A stretch of DNA of 64,000 bases from Cepaea nemoralis (lineage: Eukaryota; Mollusca; Gastropoda; Stylommatophora; Helicidae). Positions 47,023 to 58,714 of the stretch are shown here, in pieces; positions within the stretch are counted from its first letter, which is position 1; each line of letters begins with the position of its first letter. Made by a program: the position numbers and the translations under genes. The notes under the pieces were generated by a model that saw only the letters and a list, made by a program, of their open reading frames with translations, had not been told where the DNA came from and did not search any database. The stretch lies in NCBI GenBank assembly GCA_014155875.1, contig JACEFZ010011367.1:1-64000 (forward strand), in the 5' to 3' direction.

Positions 47023-47559
47023 TGCTCCAGCAGCCTTTGCCCATTTTCATTCATGCGACCGATGTATTTTCCAAGGCACACTGGCCATGAACTCGAGTCC
47101 TTGCTATAAATGTAGTCAGATTTTGGAACTGCCTTGAACACGGAGTCTAACAACTCATAGAACGAATCCTTCACATCATCAGAGGAATCGAGTGTCGGTG
47201 CTTATGCAGTAATAATGGTGGCAAAACCACAAGAGGTTGCCAAGCGCAGGGATAATAGTCTTTCATTTCCTCCTGCTGGAATTTCAATCATTCCCAGTAG
47301 CGAATTCTTCACTGCAAAGCTCACACCGTGTTGCCTTTTTTCTGCCTGCCCTCTACCCTTCCAATAAAAGGTGTAATTGTTTCCCCTGAGTGACCCTTCC
47401 TCAGCGAGGCGAGTCTCCTGCAGGCCAGCAATATCAATGTTAAGGCGATTGAGTTCGGCATCAATCACAACCGTTTTTCTCACATCGTCAATATTGGTCA
47501 AGTCAGTGGAAAATCCTGCCCTTTACACATTTAAAATATTGTTGTTTTATTTGTCTCGT

Positions 47560-47935
47560 CTTACATTTGTCGTCTGTCTGTTTGTCTGTCTGTTTATAAA
47601 TCTATCTGTCTGTCTGTCGGTCGGTAGGTCGGTCTGTCGGTCGGTCGGTAGGTCTGTCTGTCTGTCGGTCGGTAGGTCGGTCAGTCGGTCGGTCGATGGG
47701 TGGTTCATTCGGTCGGTCAGTCGATCGGTTAGCAGGTTGAACGGTAGGCAGGTCGATCGGTCGGTAGGTCATTCGTTCAATCGGTCGGTTAGCAGGTCAG
47801 TCGGTGGCTTATTCGGTCAGTCGGTCATTCGATCAGTATGTCGGTCAATCGGTCAATGGGTCGGTCGGTAGGTAGGTCCATTCGTCCGTGCGCCTGTGAA
47901 TCTATTCCTTTATTTATTTATTTATTTATTTTTTT
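47560..47935. repeat. (GTCT)n, (GGTC)n and (ATTT)n microsatellites
   Basis: Degenerate TCTG and GGTC repeats over about 300 bp, then (TATT)n at 47909-47932, which is the tail of the neighbouring SINE-1 copy. Confidence 0.93.
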
Positions 47936-48172
47936 AGCATATCCTTTTACAGGACCCAGCTGTCAACACCAGCATCTTTCAGCTGTATGTTGATCTCTTG
48001 GCAAGAATACGCTCAGTAGTTTGCCATTGCTTTCTGAGCGGCCGGCTCACATACCCCGTAAGTTACCGATGCGATTCGAACCACTGCTGATTTGAACCGT
48101 CATCACGTTACCGACGAGAGTATACGAGATTACGGAGAAAAGTCATAACCTCTAAGCCACGAAGCCGGCTAT
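47908..48172 (-). repeat. SINE-1 copy, best preserved
   Basis: On the minus strand: tRNA-like head starting AGCCGGCTTCGTGGCTTAGA (box-A-like GTGGCTTAGAGG), a box B GTGGTTCGAATCGC, then GTGAGCCGGCCGCTCAGAAA, GCAATGGCAAACTACTGAGC, GTATTCTTGCCAAGAG, GGATATGC and a (AAAT)n tail. Confidence 0.9.
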
Positions 48173-48685
48173 TCCTTTATTTACCTGTCTATATTCCTGT
48201 GCTTGCGTGCTAAATTCTTAACTCTTTTAAATAAAATGTGTTCGTTCATTCGTTATGTCTGCCTGCCTGCCTGCCTGTCTATTTCTTTATTTACCTGTTT
48301 CTATCTGTCTGTCTGTTTGTATATATGTCTATCGATTTCAAATTGTTCCATAAACTGTAGTTTGTCTGCTGTATAAATCCACCATTGGGTAGCAGATGTG
48401 AGACCTTTGTGATCAAACTGAATTCCAGCAAGTTCCCATTCACCCAGACTTCCGTTGCTGCAAATCCTGGTTACTAGGGCGGTAAACAGCCATGTCTGGG
48501 GCACATCTTGCTCCCTGGCTTTGTTTACACTCTGTTCCCAAACTTGAGTCTTTTCTTCTGGGTGTTTACTGGGCAGATGAATGCTGCAGTTCTTGTGCCA
48601 TCTTGAGACACGTCTGTAGGCAGTTATGTCTGTACAGAAGTTTCTGAGATGCCATGATTTGTTGATACGCACATGCATTAAATTA

Positions 48686-48687
<2 letters not shown>
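48173..48687. other. No recognised gene
   Basis: A minus-strand ORF covers 48301-48687 before entering the CT repeat (contains AYRRVSRWHKNCSIHLPSK). I recognise no family; it could be a TE fragment. A short (CTGC)n lies at 48260. Confidence 0.4.
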
Positions 48688-49075
<388 letters not shown>

Positions 49076-49312
49076 CACACATACGCACACACACATATCC
49101 ACACATCAGTTTACCACCACAGAGAAAAGGTAGGCACCGACAGTGAAGCATACTAAATAAATAAGAAGTGTAAATATGTAGAAAATAAACACGGATTATC
49201 TCAGAACACGATGTCAGGAGCTCGGTCGGACGAGATTTCGAATCTGCGTTCGGCGTTTCGCTAAGTGATGGAAAGACTGTCCACCTATTCCTCCGCGAAA
49301 TCAGGCGTTCAA

Positions 49313-49655
49313 AATGTGGTGGTCCTATCACATCGCAGATCTACACAATGTGGTGGTCCTATCACATCACAGATCTACACAATGTGGTGGTCCTATCACA
49401 TCACAGATCTACACAATGTGATGGTCCTATCACATCACAGACCTACAAAATATGATGGTCCTATCACATCACAGACCTACAAAATATGATGGTCCTATCA
49501 CATCACAGACCTACATAATGTGATGGTACTATCACAGCACAGACCTACATAATGTGATGGTACTATCACATCATAGGCCTACAATATGTGATGATCGTAT
49601 CACATCAAAGACCTACACAATGTGATGGCCCTATCAAAACACAGACCTACAGCAG
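49313..49655. repeat. 34-bp minisatellite, about 10 units
   Basis: Unit contains ATGTGGTGGTCCTATCACAT and CACAGATCTACACA, drifting to ATGATGGTCC and CAGACCTACAAA toward the right. Confidence 0.95.
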
Positions 49656-50251
49656 GTTCCTGCTGTCGACACATGTTTTAATCTTGTAAGAACAAAGATA
49701 ACGAAATTCAACATATAAATAAAGCACAATTACTGAATAAAAAGTAGATAATCAATACAGAAGGCGTGTAGGCTGTCAGAACATGACTGACTGCTGCATG
49801 ATATGACATGTGTATAGGTGTAGCGTAGCGCTAGCTATTTGATAGATCTCACATTCAAAGTAGTGACAAGTAGACTTTCATAAATAGAAATAATGTTCAC
49901 TGCCGAAGACAAGATCAAACGGTTCGTGAATCTAGGCCGTATGAAATTATCGGCCCAAGAAATTATCAGGTATTCTAACAGTGACCAGGCTAAGGAAGGT
50001 AAGGTTGACATTCATTGGCACCTTGTCGTCTTGACAGACGATAGTTTGTGCTTTAAAAAGGCATAATAACTTTTAACTATGGCGGTATCGAGTGTGACTG
50101 ATAAGGCCAATTCGCGCTGTAAATGTTCGTTCACAGCGGGTGCATGTGAACACGTGGTCATTTCCACCATCATGCACCATCTTACGTCTCACACGCTCGG
50201 TGTGTGACTTTTCTCCTTTGTCTTTATTCCATTTCTGATGTTTGCCCTCCA

Positions 50252-52507
50252 TTAAACACGTTCAGCGGCGACTTGCTCCCAATGTGCATAATCAATGCCT
50301 GTATCAATCATGTCCCGCTTACACACATCTTTGTATCGTAGCAGAGGCCGACCCTGAGATCGCTTACCCATCTGTAATTCACCAAAAAAGATGTCCTTTG
50401 GTATTCTATCATCATCCATCCTCCTAAGATATCCTATCCATCTAAGTCTACGAAGACTGAGCATGGAATAAACCGTCGCACAACCAGATCTTTCTAATAC
50501 TTCAGTATTTGTGATTTTGTCTTGCCACTTAATACCAAGAATTCTTCGCAGACACCGCATATGAAAGCTGTTTAAACGTTTCTCTTGGTGTGAGTAGGTT
50601 GTCCAGGTTTCACTGCCATAAAGAAGAGTATTAAGGACACAGGCTTGATAGACAAGGACTTTTGTTTTGGCAGTAAGCTTCCTGTTCTCCCAGACTCTTT
50701 TTCTTAACCTGTTCAGTGTTGTTGCTGCCTTACCAATCCGGATGTTGATTTCCTGATCTAGGGATAATTTGCTATTCACCACTGATACCAGATATGTAAA
50801 ATGGTCTACAATTTCTAGTTCGGCGTAGTCAATAAAGATTGATGGTACCCCATGTGCACCTTGTGACATAATCTGTGTCTTCTTTTTGCTAATTGTTAAA
50901 CCAAATTCAGAACAAGCATTGGAGAATGCAGATAGTAGACATTGCAATTCTTCCTCAGAGTGGGTCGTAACTGCAGCATCATCTGCAAAAAGCAACTCTC
51001 TGATCAGTACCCTCCTAATTTTGGTCTTGGCCTTCAATCTCTGAGCATTGTAGAGGCCGCCATCTGAGCGTGAGTGAATGTATATACCACCATCCTGATC
51101 ACGAAAGGCATATTTCAGTAGAAGTGAAAAGTATATTCCAAAGAGGGTGGGAGATAGCACACAACCTTGCTTAACTGCACTCTTGATTTCAAACTCTTCA
51201 GAAGTTGCACCATCAAACTTGATTATACCCTTCATGCCTGTGTGGAACGATTCCACAATGGACAGAAGAGTTGGTGGGCAGCCAATCTTCTTTAGTGCCT
51301 TGAACAGACCCTCACGACTGACCAAATCAAATGCCTTTGTGAGGTCGATGAAGGCAATAAACAGTGGTTGATTCTGTTCACGGCATTTTTCTTGCATTTG
51401 TCGCAATGAGAATATCATATCAATGGTAGACCGGTTCTGTCGAAAGCCACACTGTGATTCGGGGTAGACTTGATCTCCTAGGACTTGAAGTCTGCGCAGA
51501 ACAATTCTGGCAAATACTTTTCCAACAATACACAGAAGTGAGATACCCCTATAGTTGTTGCAGTCGCTCCGATCGCCCTTGTTCTTGTACAGTGTTATGA
51601 TGCTTGAATCTTTGAAATCCTGTGGGACTTGTCCTTCTCGCCAGCATAGCTCTATTAGCTGGTGGATCTGTAGAGTGAGTGTGTCTTGCCCACTCCTGAT
51701 AACCTCTATTGGAATCCCATCCTTACCTGGAGCCTTGCCAGATGCAAGTTCATTTATAGCACACTTAACTTCTGTTATGGTGGGAAGTGTGTCCAGGTGG
51801 TCAAGAGTTGGTAGAGCCTCTATGGCGTTGAGGGCATCATCCGCTAGTTTGGTCTCACTTGAGTAAAGCTCCAAATAGTGCTCTACCCATCTGTCCATCT
51901 GCTGTTTCTTATCAGTTATGATTTCTCCAGTCAAGGTTTTCAATGGTGCACTTCTTTTGATCACTGGACCACAGGCTTTCTTTATTCCTTCATACATGCT
52001 TCTTATGTTTCCCTTATCACTTGCGATTTGAATGGACTCACATAACTTGATCCAATAATCATTTGCACACTGCCTGGCAGCCTTTTGCACATCCTTCCTA
52101 GCTTGCCTTAGCTCACTCAGAGTGTTACGCGTTGGTCTTTCCTTGTTTCTTAAGAGAGCTATCTTCTTCTTATCAATCAAGGGCTGCAGAGTCTCGCTGT
52201 TTGCCGCAAACCAGTCCTGCCTCTTATGATCCACAGTGCCGTAAACCCCTACGGCAGTTTTATAAAGAGTTTCCTTAAGTTGACCCCACTTTTCATTTAC
52301 TGTACAATTTTCTGGTGTATCAGTGAAAGCGTCTTCAAGTTGCTGTTGAAACTGAAAGCACTTTTCAGGATCGTGAGTGTTAATAATATTAATCCTGGGG
52401 CTAGATTTGTGTTTAGCTGTGTAGATTCTCTTTGGTCTCAGTCTAACCCTTGCAACAACCAAAGAATGATCCGTATCACAGTCAGCACTGTGGTAACTTC
52501 GAGTCAA
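50252..52507 (-). pseudogene. LINE B reverse transcriptase, near-complete
   Basis: 751 open residues. The start overlaps the endonuclease C-terminus (YHSADCDTDHSLV at residues 4-16), followed by about 200 residues of linker. RT: GKAPGKDGIPIEVI (about 270), NNYRGISLLC (about 330), FIDLTKAFD with the first catalytic Asp (about 405), AVKQGCVLSPTLFGIYF (about 460) and FADDAA with the catalytic Asp pair (about 508, bases 50973-50990). The thumb and C-terminal region with LLYGSETWTTYSHQEKR and RGRPLLRY-like RSQGRPLLRYKDV follow. The ORF ends at a stop beyond AAERV where copy A continues (CAC/TAA difference), shortly before the zinc finger at 50100-50170 (C-x2-C-x12-H-x4-H), which is out of frame in B because of the 14-bp deletion. 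Confidence 0.93.
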
Positions 52508-52558
52508 TGATATATGGTTCAGATGTTGTCTCCGTGTGATGATGAAGTCCAGCTGGTG

Positions 52559-53194
52559 CTAATGGCCGGATCTTGAATGTTTCCATGTGACCTTATGCAG
52601 CTCTTTTGTTTTAAAAAAGGATTTTGTAATACATAGGTCATTTCTGGTGCAATGCTCCAGCAGCCTTTGCCCATTTTCATTCATGCGACCGATGTTGTAT
52701 TTTCCAAGGCACACTGGCCATGAACTCGAGTCCTTGCCCACACGAGCATTGAAATCACCGAGCATATAAATGTAGTCAGATTTTGGAACTGCCTTGATCA
52801 CGGAGTCTAACTCCTCATAGAACGAATCCTTCACATCATCAGAGGAATCGAGTGTCGGTGCATATGCAGTAATAATGGTGGCAAAACCACAAGAGGTTGC
52901 CAAGCGCAGGGATAATAGTCTTTCATTTCCTCCTGCTGGAATTTCAATCATTCCCAGTAGCGAATTCTTCACTGCAAAGCCCACACCGTGTTGCCTTTTT
53001 TCTGCCTGCCCTCTACCCTTCCAAAAAAAGGTGTAATTGTTTTCCCTGAGTGACCCTTCCTCAGCGAGGCGAGTCTCCTGCAGGCCAGCAATATCAATGT
53101 TAAGACGATTGAGTTCGGCATCAATCACAGCCGTTTTTCTCACATCGTCAATATTGGTCAAGTCAGTGGAAAATCCTGGACACATGGTTCTCAC
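52559..53194 (-). pseudogene. LINE B APE-type endonuclease
   Basis: 211 residues from the first Met; homology extends about 10 codons upstream (LRLATWNVRT, the conserved Asn motif) without an in-frame ATG. Motifs: GLQETRLAEEG (metal-binding Glu), HGVGFAVKNSLLG, TAYAPTLDSSDD, YIYMLGDFNARVG (catalytic Asp/Asn). The ORF ends at TAG 52559-52561 in place of a Trp codon; the SDH-type motif (SADCDTDHSLV) lies in the following ORF. The endonuclease would nick the target DNA to prime reverse transcription. Confidence 0.92.
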
Positions 53195-53686
53195 GTTCCA
53201 GGTTGCAAGCCGTAGCTTGAGGTTTCTATTTTTCTTTTTATTAGTACCTGGTGCATTGGTTTTACAGCCTGCGATTCAGATTTTGTCCTAGCCCCAAGCA
53301 CCCATTGAAGCAGGCAGGCTGTGGCGGATCAGCACCCAATTGGCCGGGGGCTGCCCAGCTTGAGGCGGGCGGTAGCTGATCAGTGACACCTGTAGGTGTC
53401 TCCCACCGTCAGAGGCAACGCGTGGCGCCCCATGTCTACGCCAATTGACAGGGACTTATAACCCGTAACAGTTGCCTCTCGCTTTGATTCCGAGACCAGT
53501 TAAGACCAGGGATGGAGTTATTGCCTCTCCATAGCACAAAGCCTGGGCTAAAATATAGAGATCATCCGTTGCCCATGCAGCATGATCCCTCTCTCGACCT
53601 GCCTAGTTCACTCCAGAGGAAAGGTAACACCTCTACATCTGGAACAAGACAAGCTGCAGAAGCTGCTGGATCAACAAAGCAATGCT

Positions 53687-53944
53687 CTAACTGTCCGCCT
53701 GTCGGAGCTTCGATCCTAGACCAGCCGCCAACCAAGGCTTAGGGCCTGGTCTGCCCTGCCATGACATTTTGTCTTTAGGTTGCATTTCCTCGCACCAGGG
53801 TAAGGCTTGTACCCTCCCAATTGCGCTCTTCCGCTCGAAGCCGTTGGCACAATGTGGGGTGTCGGGTTTGGTAAGCGCCGCCCAACGTTCGGCGCTAACA
53901 GAAAGCAGGTAGTACCGTCTACTGTTATACGGTAGCTCAGTCAT
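53687..53944 (-). CDS. Short 5' ORF of LINE B (85 aa)
   Basis: ATG at 53944 lies 23 nt from the element's 5' end. The product (MTELPYNSRRYYLLSVSAER start, basic and Trp/Pro-containing) has no motif I recognise. It is not a classical ORF1 with RRM or zinc knuckles. It may be a regulatory upstream ORF or the start of a larger, decayed ORF1, since about 480 bp of GC-rich sequence separates it from the endonuclease. Its position at the extreme 5' end argues that it is part of the element. Confidence 0.5.
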   Translation of the reverse strand: MTELPYNSRRYYLLSVSAERWAALTKPDTPHCANGFERKSAIGRVQALPWCEEMQPKDKMSWQGRPGPKPWLAAGLGSKLRQADS

Positions 53945-54136
53945 ATCTGACTAAGACCTGACACCCAAAGGTTGACAGCAATACTTTAAATACAGATTAC
54001 AGACCTAGTTATCCTGCTACATGTGCCTGGGAAGTAACGAAGCCCCCAAGTGTTTGCACTGTCTCACAACACGGAGATAGACATACTATAAAGATAAAGT
54101 GCAATCTTTCGCTCTGTCCCTCAATGTCTGTGTCTA

Positions 54137-54597
54137 ATCTTAAGTAAACTTATGACAGAGCCGTTGGTTAGAAATTTCAAAACTACACTCAAATGGTTTT
54201 ATATAATTTGGATTTTGCTTGTTCTATCCTATTCTTGGTGGGGGGAGGGGGGCCTATATTTTACTGAGCCAACACGCTCGGTCTGTAATCATTGTAGGGT
54301 GTTGATGATGCAATGGTCTGATGTAGGTCTCCTGGCATAGGAATTGGTTTGCCAAGCTCTTAGCTGCTTCTCTCCTCGTCCCAAGATCGTCTTTACTAGT
54401 CTGTCCCAGCCGCTGCTTCGCTTCTCGTGGGAGTCAGGATTGTCCACTACGATTTGTCCTTGAGGATGGCGATGTGGCTTGTGCTTGACATATATCCTTA
54501 ATTTTATTGTCTTTCACTATTATTCAGCTCCGAAAGTTTGTTGCATTGTGTTCTCACAGAACATATTAAATTTTACTGGCAACTCTAGACTGTTTAT

Positions 54598-54603
<6 letters not shown>
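54137..54603. other. No recognisable gene
   Basis: Unique-looking sequence with a short G-run at 54239-54250. Confidence 0.4.

Positions 54604-54680
<77 letters not shown>
54604..54680. repeat. (TA)n microsatellite
   Basis: About 77 bp of TA. Confidence 0.98.
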
Positions 54681-54686
<6 letters not shown>

Positions 54687-55117
54687 TACTAATGTGATGG
54701 TTGTATAGCAGGTTAAAGCTAGAGTAAAATAATATTAATAACATGGTTATCCAAACGGTTAGTAACAATGCCGCTTGGGTGGCCCAAGGTCATTCACGTA
54801 CCACGTGGGCCAGCATCCTGTACCTTTCTAGACTTGTCATCATCTTTGAGTGTGTATAGTTACTAGTCTATCAAGATAGCTTTATTTAGAGGAACTATTC
54901 TTATTTCATATCGATCTGTTATAATTATTCTGTATGCTTAATCTGCTCTATATATATATAAGTATCTCTTCCTAGAGACGGATAATATTTTTTTTATTTT
55001 TTCAACATGGGCTGTCCACACTTTCGGGCTCAGATCTAAAATGTTGACAAGTTGAGTTTGCTGTTTCACTAGGTACTGGACCGGGAGATTGTAGCCTATT
55101 TGCCTGTAGCTAGGGGA
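54681..55117. other. No recognisable gene
   Basis: No motif recognised; short TA run at 54948. Confidence 0.4.
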
Positions 55118-55350
55118 GGCTCCGTGGCGAAGTGGTCAATCCGTTTGACTCGGGCTCCGAAGGTTGTGGGTTCGAGTGTGGGCCGCGTCCTTTGGTTCAC
55201 GAGTGAAATTTTTCGGAGACTCCTATGGGTCGTAGCTAGAACTACGGAGTTCGCGCTTTGTGTGACGCTTTCCGCGTTGCGGAAAGAGACCGAGCCATAT
55301 GGGATAAAACCCGGTGCAATGAAGTCGACCCTATCGGCTTTTAAGCGACT
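55118..55350 (+). repeat. SINE-3 copy (tRNA-derived)
   Basis: Head: GGCTCCGTGGCGAAGTGGTC (box A) and GTGGGTTCGAGTGTGGGCC (box B). Body: TTTTTCGGAGACTCCTATGG, GCGGAAAGAGACCGAGC and GGGATAAAACCCGG, shared with 27300-27510. The ORF across it is incidental. Confidence 0.85.
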
Positions 55351-55462
55351 TTAAGTGCCTGTAGCCTATTTGGCACTTCGAGTAACCTGGCCACTTTGCT
55401 CGGTTGTCTCGGTTCGGCCAAACTACATAAAACCACGTAAGCTAAACTAATATTAAGTCACT

Positions 55463-55705
55463 AAAATGTTTTGCATATCCTTTACAGGACATCGCTGTCA
55501 ACATCAGCATCTGTCAGCTGATTGTTGATTTCTTGGCAAGATTACGCTCAGTAGTTTGCTTTCTGAGAGACCGGCTCACATACCCCTAAGTTACCTGACG
55601 CGGTTAGAACCGCTACAGATTCTCGCCGTCGTCACGATACTCAGGAGAGTATACGAGATTACGAAGAAAGTCGCTAACCCTTAGGCCAGAGAGACCGACA
55701 TTAAG
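55463..55705 (-). repeat. SINE-1 copy
   Basis: Shares TTGCATATCCTTTACAGGAC, AGATTACGCTCAGTAGTTTG and ATACGAGATTACG (as written on the plus strand) with the other copies. It lacks the GCCATT of the GTTTGCCATTGC core. Confidence 0.85.
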
Positions 55706-56016
55706 TTACTAGTAAATGGTTTATGGTAAAATGCCTACAACTATATAATGTACTCTTAGCTATACTATCATGTTTCCTTCTAGCAGGCTTAGGCGGGGCA
55801 GGCCATGGCTTTCGCCAATCAATCAATCAATCATGTGCCATGCCGGAAAGCGTGGGCGGTCATGATTCGCCATTTCACTCGATCACCAGTGTCGTGGATC
55901 AGCTCAGTGTTCCTGTCTCGTCCATGCCATGTGGCCAAGCCATCCAGGTATTTTCCTCTCGGTCTTCCTCTTGGTCTGTTCCCTTCGATCTTGCCAGCTG
56001 TCACTAAGTTCTCCAG

Positions 56017-57084
56017 TCAATTTCTTCTCATAACATGTCCAAAAAAATTTGACTGTCTACGTCTAATTTCTCTAATCAATCTACGATTTTCATTTGTCTC
56101 TTGTAGTACTTGGTCATTGGTTTTTCTATCTGTCCATGTTATTCTTTGCATTTTCCTCAGAAACCACATTTCTGTAGCCATCAGATGTTTTTCAGCTTGA
56201 CTGCACATTGTCCAAGTTTCACATCCATACAAAAGAACAGGCTCTATGTATCCCCTCAACACTCTTTTTCTCGTTTCAATTGACATCATTTTATTGGTTA
56301 GAATGTTTTTCATCTTGCTAAAGGCTACTTTCGCCATGGCGATTCTTGTTCTAATCTCTTCAAGGCATCTGCCATCAGATGTTATGACTGTTCCGAGATA
56401 ATTGAACCGATTCACTTGTTGAAGAATATTCCCATTTACTTGTATATTACATTGTGGTACTTCGTTCTTCCTAGTGACGACCATAACCTGTGTCTTCCTA
56501 CAATTTAATTCCAACCCCAGCTGCTCACTGTGTACAACAACAGCGTCTACTAATTGTTGCAGATCCTGTGCATTGTCTGCAATCAATACTGTATCATCTG
56601 CATATCTAATGTTATTTATGTTTCGTCCTCCAATGCTGATTCCATTTAGGTCTTCTACATTTCTGAAAATATTTTCACTGTATAGGGAAAAAAGATCTGG
56701 AGACATTACACATCCCTGCCTAACACCTCTCTTAATAGGTTGATATTGTCCTACTTCATTATCAATCCTTATGGCAGCTTGTTGTTTCCAATATATGTTT
56801 TTTATAAGTCTAATGTCTTTCCCATCAATTTGTAGATCTGCAAGCATATCCACAATGTTGACATGTCTAACTCTATCAAAAGCCTTTGTGTAGTCAATAA
56901 AGCAAAGATGTATATCCTTGTTTACTTCTAAAGCACGTTCAATAACTGTTCGCAGCATATACACAGCATTTACTGTACCCTTTCCTTCTACAAACCCACA
57001 TTGTTCTTCCCCTATTTCAGGTTGTATTTTCTTCCTCACTCTTTGCATGATAATTCGTAACAAAATCTTTGTGATGTGACTCAT
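56017..57084 (-). pseudogene. RTE reverse transcriptase core
   Basis: 355 residues from the first Met; homology starts about 35 codons upstream, right after the frameshift. Blocks: EEQCGFVEGKGTVNAVY, FIDYTKAFDRVRHVNIV (first Asp), GVRQGCVMSPDLFSLYSEN, NNIRYADDTVLIADN (catalytic Asp pair, about 56590-56605), NYLGTVITSDG and VLLYGCETWTMCSQAEKH. The ORF ends RRN then TGA, where the nested copy at 20555 reads GGA; after that stop the frame remains open with LENLVTAGKIEGNRPRGRPR to the natural C-terminus near 55835. All RT catalytic residues are intact. Confidence 0.93.
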
Positions 57085-57184
57085 TATACTAATTGTTCTA
57101 TGTTGATCACATTCTAAGGTTCCTGATTTCTTTGGGATTGCAATAAATACAGAATTACATAATTCAGAAGGTATATCTCCAGTA

Positions 57185-58714
57185 TCATATAACTGTGTTC
57201 AGCAGTCTAGTGACTTGCTCTAGTCCAAATTCTTCTAAAGCTTTAATCATTTCTGTTGTGATGTTATCTGCACCGGGGGCCTTGCCAGCTTTCATATGCT
57301 TAAGAACATTTTGAACCTCCATCTTTAAAATTTCTGGTCCTTCATTATTAAATCTAATAGCATACTGTTCCTCTCTGTTATCATTATACAGGTCTTTCAC
57401 ATAATCTGTCCATACATGTAGAATCTGATCTTTTTCTATTATGATTTTGCCATCTTTAGTTTTTAGACAGCCTGTTGATGTACTTGTTCTTTTATTAGTA
57501 AGTTCCTGAATTCTTTTGTGCACTAATTTGGTATTTTGACTGTTGTGTTGTTTTTCAATTTCTAAGCACTTTTCCTCAAGCCATGATTCTTTTGCCTTCC
57601 TACATAATATTCTGACTTGTCTGTGAATTTCTTCATATTTGGCAGGATTATTTTTGTTGAGTCTTCTTGTTTCCATTAAGTGTAAAATTTCCTCAGTCAT
57701 CCATTTCTTACGACCCACCTTCTTTAATTTTGGAATAGTTGTTTCTGCAGCCACATTGATTGAATTCTTTAACATTTCCCATTGATCATCCACATCCTGG
57801 AATAGGATCTCTAGATCAGACAATATTTCAAATCTGTTCTGTACTTCTATGTTGAATTTGTTTTGTATTTCCTTGTCATTACTCAATGTACACAAGTCAT
57901 ATTTAGTGTTTCCTGTTATATACTTGTCTTTCTTCAACTTTATCCTCACTGTTCCTGTGAGTAATCTGTGGTCACTATAACAATCAGCACTGGGAACTGT
58001 TTTTGCTACTGTTAGCGCGTTTCTAAATCTTCTGCTAATGAGAATGTAGTCAATCTGGTTTCTAATCCTGCTATCAGGACTCCTCCAGGTCCATAATCTT
58101 CTAGGGTGTTGCTTGAACCAGGTGTTTCCTACAATCATTTCCTGTTCTTTTGCCCACTCTACTAGTCTGTATCCTCTTTCATTTCTCTCTCCTAAACCAT
58201 AGTTTCCTACTGTGTATCTATCCCCTTGATTTCCTACTTTTGCATTGAAGTCCCCTATTATGATGTTTATTTCTGAATTTTTACATTTCTTTAAGGCAGA
58301 CTCTATGTCATTATAAAATTCCTCTACACTATCTTCACTGGACTCTCCTGTTGGGGCATATACCTGAATAACATTTATGTTAAAAGGTCTGCCACTCAAT
58401 TTAACTAGTAGAACTCTGTCCGACACGGCCCAATATCCCTGAACAGACGTTGATGTTTTCCGGTCCAAAATTATTGCCACTCCCCTATGTCGATCTTCAC
58501 CTCCAGAATAAATAATCTTAAAATCTTTATGTATCTTGATGCCTGCTCCTGTCCATCTCGTTTCGCACATACCTAATATATTAATTTTTTCTCTTTGAAT
58601 TTCTTGTGTTATGTTCTCTAATTTTCCGTCGTTGTTTAACGTCCTAACGTTCCATGTTCCTAATTTTAATGTCTCTGTCCTTGTCTTGCGATGATCAGTC
58701 TTTAAGCGAATCAT
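57185..58714 (-). pseudogene. RTE endonuclease and RT N-terminal region
   Basis: 509 residues from an ATG preceded by the 5' UTR; the same ATG is used in the copy at 63126. Endonuclease motifs: LKLGTWNVRTLNNDG, GMCETRWTGAG (metal-binding Glu), HRGVAIILD, IQVYAPTGESSED, IIIGDFNAKVGNQG, WTWRSPDSRIRNQIDYIL and PSADCYSDHRLLTG (catalytic Asp and His). These fill residues 1-260. A basic linker follows, then the RT start KAGKAPGADNITTEM near 480. The frame is lost at the end (NTVI then stop), where the next frame continues directly with YDTGDIPSEL. All endonuclease catalytic residues are intact. Confidence 0.93.

Larger units (their letters stand above)
44361..47515 (-). mobile_element. LINE family A/B, copy A, 5'-truncated
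   Basis: Highly similar to copy B (50011-53967) but truncated in the endonuclease. Probable TSD CTGCCCTTTACA at 44349-44360 and 47516-47527. The 3' tail is TGTA-like or merges with the satellite. Coding pieces: endonuclease 47202-47501 plus remnants to 47030, RT 45649-47022, and RT C-terminus plus zinc finger 44470-45408. Differences from B include premature stops near 45655 (TGC to TGA) and 45569 (GAA to TAA) and deletions in the endonuclease around 47040-47130. Confidence 0.92.
50011..53967 (-). mobile_element. LINE family A/B, full-length copy B with 10-bp TSD
   Basis: Flanked by AAGGTTGACA at 50001-50010 and 53968-53977. The 5' end is at 53967 and the 3' end at 50011, giving 3957 bp with only a very short AATG-like tail. 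Architecture on the minus strand: short 5' ORF (53687-53944), GC-rich leader, APE endonuclease, RT, C-terminal C2H2 finger. The coding region is broken only by a TAG at 52559 (TGG in copy A) and a 14-bp deletion near 50209. Clade is uncertain: endonuclease-RT without RNase H, with the FADDA motif, fits RTE-like or Proto2-like groups. Confidence 0.93.
49893..54136 (+). other. Small ORF split by LINE copy B (possible gag-like or host exon)
   Basis: The ORF starts at ATG 49893 (MFTAEDKIKRFVNLGRM) and is open for 39 codons to the LINE TSD at 50001-50010. Continuing after the LINE at 53978 in the same frame adds about 53 more codons to a stop at 54134-54136. The first part (FVNLGRMKLSAQEIIRYS) is weakly reminiscent of the N-terminus of gag in this window (FIKAGKDLEYTGKELQQYA), so it may be a gag start. 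It could also be chance. Confidence 0.3.
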
